This document shows positions 61,166 to 64,000 of a DNA stretch of 64,000 nt, piece by piece; positions within the stretch are counted from its first letter, which is position 1, and every line of letters begins with the position of its first letter. Source of the DNA: Lachnospiraceae bacterium NC2004 (GTDB lineage Bacteria > Bacillota > Clostridia > Lachnospirales > Lachnospiraceae); NCBI GenBank assembly GCA_000621905.1, contig JHXB01000003.1, positions 186,001 to 250,000 on the forward strand, written 5' to 3'. Below the pieces are notes generated by a model. It saw only the letters and a list, made by a program, of their open reading frames with translations. It had not been told where the DNA came from and did not search any database. Made by a program: the position numbers and the translations under genes.

Positions 61166-63022
61166 CTATGATATCTGTTGATCCCACCTTACATAAGGTG
61201 CGTTTAAATATTGTTTCTTATATGGTATATCTTCACGGACTTCGTTAGTTTTATGTATATTATGCTGAATATTACCATCTGCATCTTTATACAAACCATA
61301 CTCGATTGCTTCCGGAAGGTAATCATATACACTTGGAACTCTCTCACCATAGATTCTATTGTCATTGTCTTTATATCTCTTGAAAGGTCCAAAATTCTCT
61401 TTTCTAAGGTCAGCAGCTGTAAACAAAGCTTCCGCTGTCTCAATAATAGAAATAACCTCAAAAGCTCTAGTTAATTCATGTTCATTAGAAGCATAAATAT
61501 TAACATCTGCTTTCAACTGTTTGATAAGCTCTAATGCTGAATTAATCTTACTGTCAGTTAAAGGATAAGTTCCAAAGGTCTGTACTATCATATGCAAACT
61601 GTCAAGTACTGTCTGCCAGGTCTCGCCGCCTTCATTACCCCTAAGCTTATTGACAGAAGCTAATACTTCATTTATCTGTGATTGTACAAATGTCTCATCA
61701 TTGTTGTATGTTGACTCTTTCGACTTCTTAGCCGCCTGAATCCCTGCTTCAATTCCGAATACAACCGCAGTAGGAGCACCTACAGTAGCAGCACCGCCCA
61801 TAATATCTCCGGCTGCATAAAGGTTCTCAACCGTTGTTTCTGTGCGTTCATTGACAAATACACCAGCCGCACCTTCTCGAATCATGACTTGTTTAACAAG
61901 TCTATACGGTATCTTGACATCACGAAGGTCTATATTGTTGTATTCTAGATTTCTAAGATATAACCAACATTTGCCTTCGTTTGACATACTCCACTTGATG
62001 TATTCAACTTCCTCATCAGTAGCTTCCTTAAGGTCTACATACAGCTGCTTACCTTCGCTTAAAAGCTTTCCAAGTCTTGTCTTCTGCAGTGCAAACTTAT
62101 CAATCATCTTAACGTTCTTCTCAAGATAATCAGGCTCATCAATGCTGTAATCTTTTACTCGCTCAATGATAACATTACCTTCATCGTCAATAACTCTCGC
62201 TGCAGGCCACCATGTTCCACCAGGAGCACCGGCCATAAACATAAACTGCGGGAAGCCAAGTCCTGCGTTTTTGAACATGAACTCCATATTGATAACATCA
62301 GCTCCGGCATTCATCGCAAGAGTGTGTCCCCAACCACTGTCTGTTGCAGAAGGAAAATCAAAATAAGGATTCTCAACATTTACCTTATTGCCAACCCTTC
62401 CGGCACCACCTGCGGTAGCGATTATGACAGTCTTGGACTCGACAACATATATCTTCTCTTCTCTGTCAGATACTGCTATCGCCCCAGCTGCTCTGCCTTC
62501 GGTGTCTTTAATAATCTTAACGACCTGAGCGTGATTAACTATGTTGACTCCGGCTTTCTTCATTCCTTCAGTAATCTTAACCATCATATCTCTTCCGTCG
62601 AAATTTAAACTCGTAGGAATCGAATGAAACTGCGGAACTAATCTAAAACCGTCAGCTAAATGGCTGTCTTCAAACCTAAAGTTAATTCCATATTTCTCCA
62701 GGGATAAAACCCTCTCATAACTTACATCTACGAAATGATCTGTAATCTTTCTGTCGCCAAGTCCTATTCCCATTAACGCAATCTGATACATATCACTCTT
62801 CATAAAGTCCTTGGTATATCCAACCTTCTCATGAACAGGTGGTACATAACTGTAAATGTGATCAATACCGGATCCTGAATTACCACTCCTATAGGTGTTA
62901 GCCTTCTCAAGAACAATAACTTCAGCGCCATCTTCCTTAGCTCTTATAGCAGCAAGCGAACCGGCAAGACCACCACCAATAACAGCGACATCTGTTTTTA
63001 ATCTCTCAATCTCATATGCCAT
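61166..63022 (-). CDS. aprA: AprA-like FAD-dependent adenylylsulfate reductase alpha subunit
   Basis: 618 aa. Fumarate reductase/AprA flavoprotein family. FAD loop GGGLAG (16-21) with VIVLEKANTYRSGNSGSGIDH, ATAGGAGRV, a middle segment GGTWWPAARVI, and the second FAD motif LYAAGDIMGGAATVGAPTAVVFGIEAG. Would reduce APS to sulfite with electrons from the small ferredoxin subunit encoded 5 bp upstream. The assignment rests on family likeness plus the sulfur context; another flavin reductase is possible, and no ATP sulfurylase gene is in the window. Confidence 0.72.
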   Translation of the reverse strand: MAYEIERLKTDVAVIGGGLAGSLAAIRAKEDGAEVIVLEKANTYRSGNSGSGIDHIYSYVPPVHEKVGYTKDFMKSDMYQIALMGIGLGDRKITDHFVDVSYERVLSLEKYGINFRFEDSHLADGFRLVPQFHSIPTSLNFDGRDMMVKITEGMKKAGVNIVNHAQVVKIIKDTEGRAAGAIAVSDREEKIYVVESKTVIIATAGGAGRVGNKVNVENPYFDFPSATDSGWGHTLAMNAGADVINMEFMFKNAGLGFPQFMFMAGAPGGTWWPAARVIDDEGNVIIERVKDYSIDEPDYLEKNVKMIDKFALQKTRLGKLLSEGKQLYVDLKEATDEEVEYIKWSMSNEGKCWLYLRNLEYNNIDLRDVKIPYRLVKQVMIREGAAGVFVNERTETTVENLYAAGDIMGGAATVGAPTAVVFGIEAGIQAAKKSKESTYNNDETFVQSQINEVLASVNKLRGNEGGETWQTVLDSLHMIVQTFGTYPLTDSKINSALELIKQLKADVNIYASNEHELTRAFEVISIIETAEALFTAADLRKENFGPFKRYKDNDNRIYGERVPSVYDYLPEAIEYGLYKDADGNIQHNIHKTNEVREDIPYKKQYLNAPYVRWDQQIS

Positions 63023-63027
63023 ATTAG

Positions 63028-63255
63028 TTACTCCTTATCATCTCTCTTTAAAAAAAATGGTTTTGCATTGGCTTCATATATAACTTTAACTGCATCTTTT
63101 GGACAATCCATCTGGCAAGCACCACATAACCAACATTCTGTTGGATACTTTACGATTACTTGCCCTTGCTCGTTTAAACCAAATAGTCCTTCCGGACATC
63201 GTTCATAGCAAATCTTACAATTGATACATTTGTTATAATCGATTTTAACAGCCAT
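63028..63255 (-). CDS. aprB: AprB-like 4Fe-4S ferredoxin subunit, 75 aa
   Basis: From the ATG at 63255 (AGGAGGAG upstream). Two [4Fe-4S] motifs, CINCKICYERCP and CWLCGACQMDCP. Shorter than the AprB of sulfate reducers (about 150 aa), lacking the C-terminal tail, as in assimilation-type operons. First gene of the sulfur operon; the flavoprotein follows after 5 bp. Confidence 0.78.
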   Translation of the reverse strand: MAVKIDYNKCINCKICYERCPEGLFGLNEQGQVIVKYPTECWLCGACQMDCPKDAVKVIYEANAKPFFLKRDDKE

Positions 63256-63322
63256 TATCTCTCCTCCTATTTGTACATATCCCTTTATCCCTATCATTTT
63301 CATAGGTTTATAAGATAAAAAT

Positions 63323-63373
63323 ATCGTTCCAATGTCCTACTAATCACCAGGGATTTATAGTAATTGGAACGAT
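63323..63373. promoter_or_regulatory. 11-bp inverted repeat in the aprBA leader, enclosing a CCT-N10-AGG dyad
   Basis: ATCGTTCCAAT (63323-63333) and ATTGGAACGAT (63363-63373) are perfect complements separated by 29 nt. The spacer holds CCTACTAATCACCAGG (63336-63351), the dyad also seen before the nitrogenase-like operon. The predicted start lies at its upstream edge, so it could be an operator or a 5' hairpin of the message. Confidence 0.6.
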
Positions 63374-63375
63374 GT

Positions 63376-63405
63376 AATTTAATCACATACTATTATGTAT
63401 GTCAA
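63376..63405 (-). promoter_or_regulatory. Promoter of the sulfur assimilation operon
   Basis: TTGACA (63405-63400) and TAAATT (63381-63376) with 18 bp between on the minus strand. The inverted repeat begins directly downstream. Confidence 0.55.
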
Positions 63406-63524
63406 TACTTTTTTCAAATTGAAAAAAGTTGTTAAACCCTTTATATACAAGGCTTATAGCCAATTATAAGTTAGACTTATAACGGATTGTTATAAGTCTA
63501 TCTACTTAAAGAAATATTATGATA

Positions 63525-64000
63525 TTATCTCCTCTTATATTCATAAAGCATAGCATCAGCTTCTTCTATCACATCCTTAAGTGCTGCTGATTCACCAACC
63601 TTGGCAAACCCTATACAAACCTTAAGATCATAAGGACTCTTAGCTTCGCGGTTAAGCCTATCAAGGTGTTTATTAATTCCCTCTATCAGTTGTCTAATCT
63701 CCTCTTCTCCTCCTGTACTCTCAGTCCATGCTAATACTACGAATTCATCTCCACCATATCTTGATATACTGCTCTTTCTTCCAAACTCACGACACCCCAT
63801 ACGTAAAGCGTCCGCTATACGTATCAAAGCTACATCACCCTCAAGATGTCCATAAGTGTCGTTAATAGACTTAAATCGATTAGCATCAACCATAAGGAGA
63901 TATAAGTCCTTCTCGTCCTCGTGAACAGATGCCCAGCTATCGTACCTATATGACAGTTGCTTACGATTGTTAAGCATAGTAAGCGGATCTACAGATATAA
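63525..64000 (-). CDS. GGDEF-domain protein, C-terminal part (cut by window edge)
   Basis: The frame is open to the last base. Upstream of the first ATG it reads SVDPLTMLNNRKQL, the usual start of a GGDEF domain, so the true start is beyond the window. Active-site RYGGDEFVVLAW is intact, and LLMVDANRFKSINDTYGH gives the metal site. No RxxD inhibitory site is clear. Diguanylate cyclase activity is likely. Confidence 0.88.
   Translation of the reverse strand, partial: ISVDPLTMLNNRKQLSYRYDSWASVHEDEKDLYLLMVDANRFKSINDTYGHLEGDVALIRIADALRMGCREFGRKSSISRYGGDEFVVLAWTESTGGEEEIRQLIEGINKHLDRLNREAKSPYDLKVCIGFAKVGESAALKDVIEEADAMLYEYKRR

Larger units (their letters stand above)
63256..63524. other. Intergenic region between aprB and the GGDEF gene
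   Basis: 269 bp, very AT-rich. Holds the aprB promoter and leader described separately. CTTATAAC/GTTATAAG-type short repeats near 63475-63505 may form the end signal of the GGDEF gene. No gene seen. Confidence 0.5.

Overview
The window looks like chromosome from an anaerobic, low-GC Firmicute, most likely a Lachnospiraceae member (Butyrivibrio-like). This is inferred from AT-rich codon use, purine-rich Shine-Dalgarno (SD) sites, butyrate kinase, MurT/GatD, a MetH without an activation domain and many ferredoxin-type enzymes. Almost all genes are on the minus strand; only the IS110 transposase and murT-gatD are on plus. I saw no rRNA, tRNA or CRISPR array.

Layout. 1-8.4 kb is accessory: a small membrane-protein operon split by an IS110 element, three further acetyltransferases, a DUF4143 ATPase, a PadR-flavodoxin operon and hemW. 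8.4-8.8 kb is a long non-coding inverted repeat. 8.8-16.3 kb holds lepA and a methionine operon (SAM methyltransferase, a 56-aa unknown, homocysteine methyltransferase-MTHFR fusion, metH). 16.3-22 kb holds an HPr-like protein lacking His15, a membrane diguanylate cyclase, murT-gatD and butyrate kinase. 22-27.5 kb holds a large secreted VWA/TSP3-repeat protein flanked by two proteins with related domains. 27.7-31.5 kb holds a metal ABC transporter, a cytidylate-kinase-like protein, lrgAB and a Nudix hydrolase. 31.7-43.7 kb holds metK and a nitrogenase-like operon (DUF2292 peptide, radical SAM protein, peptide/nickel-type ABC importer, NflH, NflD, NflK). 43.9-49.2 kb holds an HXXEE membrane protein and a giant exonuclease-RecQ-UvrD fusion. 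49.4-63.3 kb is one long sulfur assimilation operon. The window ends inside a GGDEF gene.

How it fits together. The theme is sulfur to methionine to SAM. AprB/AprA-like proteins would make sulfite from APS, and a DszB-like protein may release sulfite from an organic sulfinate. A siroheme sulfite reductase makes sulfide; its siroheme comes from the co-encoded hemA, sirC, hemC, cobA-hemD, hemB and hemL. A ThiS-like carrier with its E1 enzyme and JAMM protease, together with O-acetylhomoserine sulfhydrylase, resembles the protein-thiocarboxylate route to homocysteine. MetH, MTHFR and MetK would finish methionine and SAM. The nitrogenase-like operon shares a promoter-region dyad with the sulfur operon and begins with a DUF2292 peptide, so I infer that it acts on a sulfur compound.

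The two strongest observations are the IS110 element, whose upstream non-coding RNA can be read as a bridge RNA with all four guide segments matching the element ends and flanks, and the sulfur-linked nitrogenase-like operon, whose D/K pair keeps only enough cysteines for one simple Fe-S cluster.
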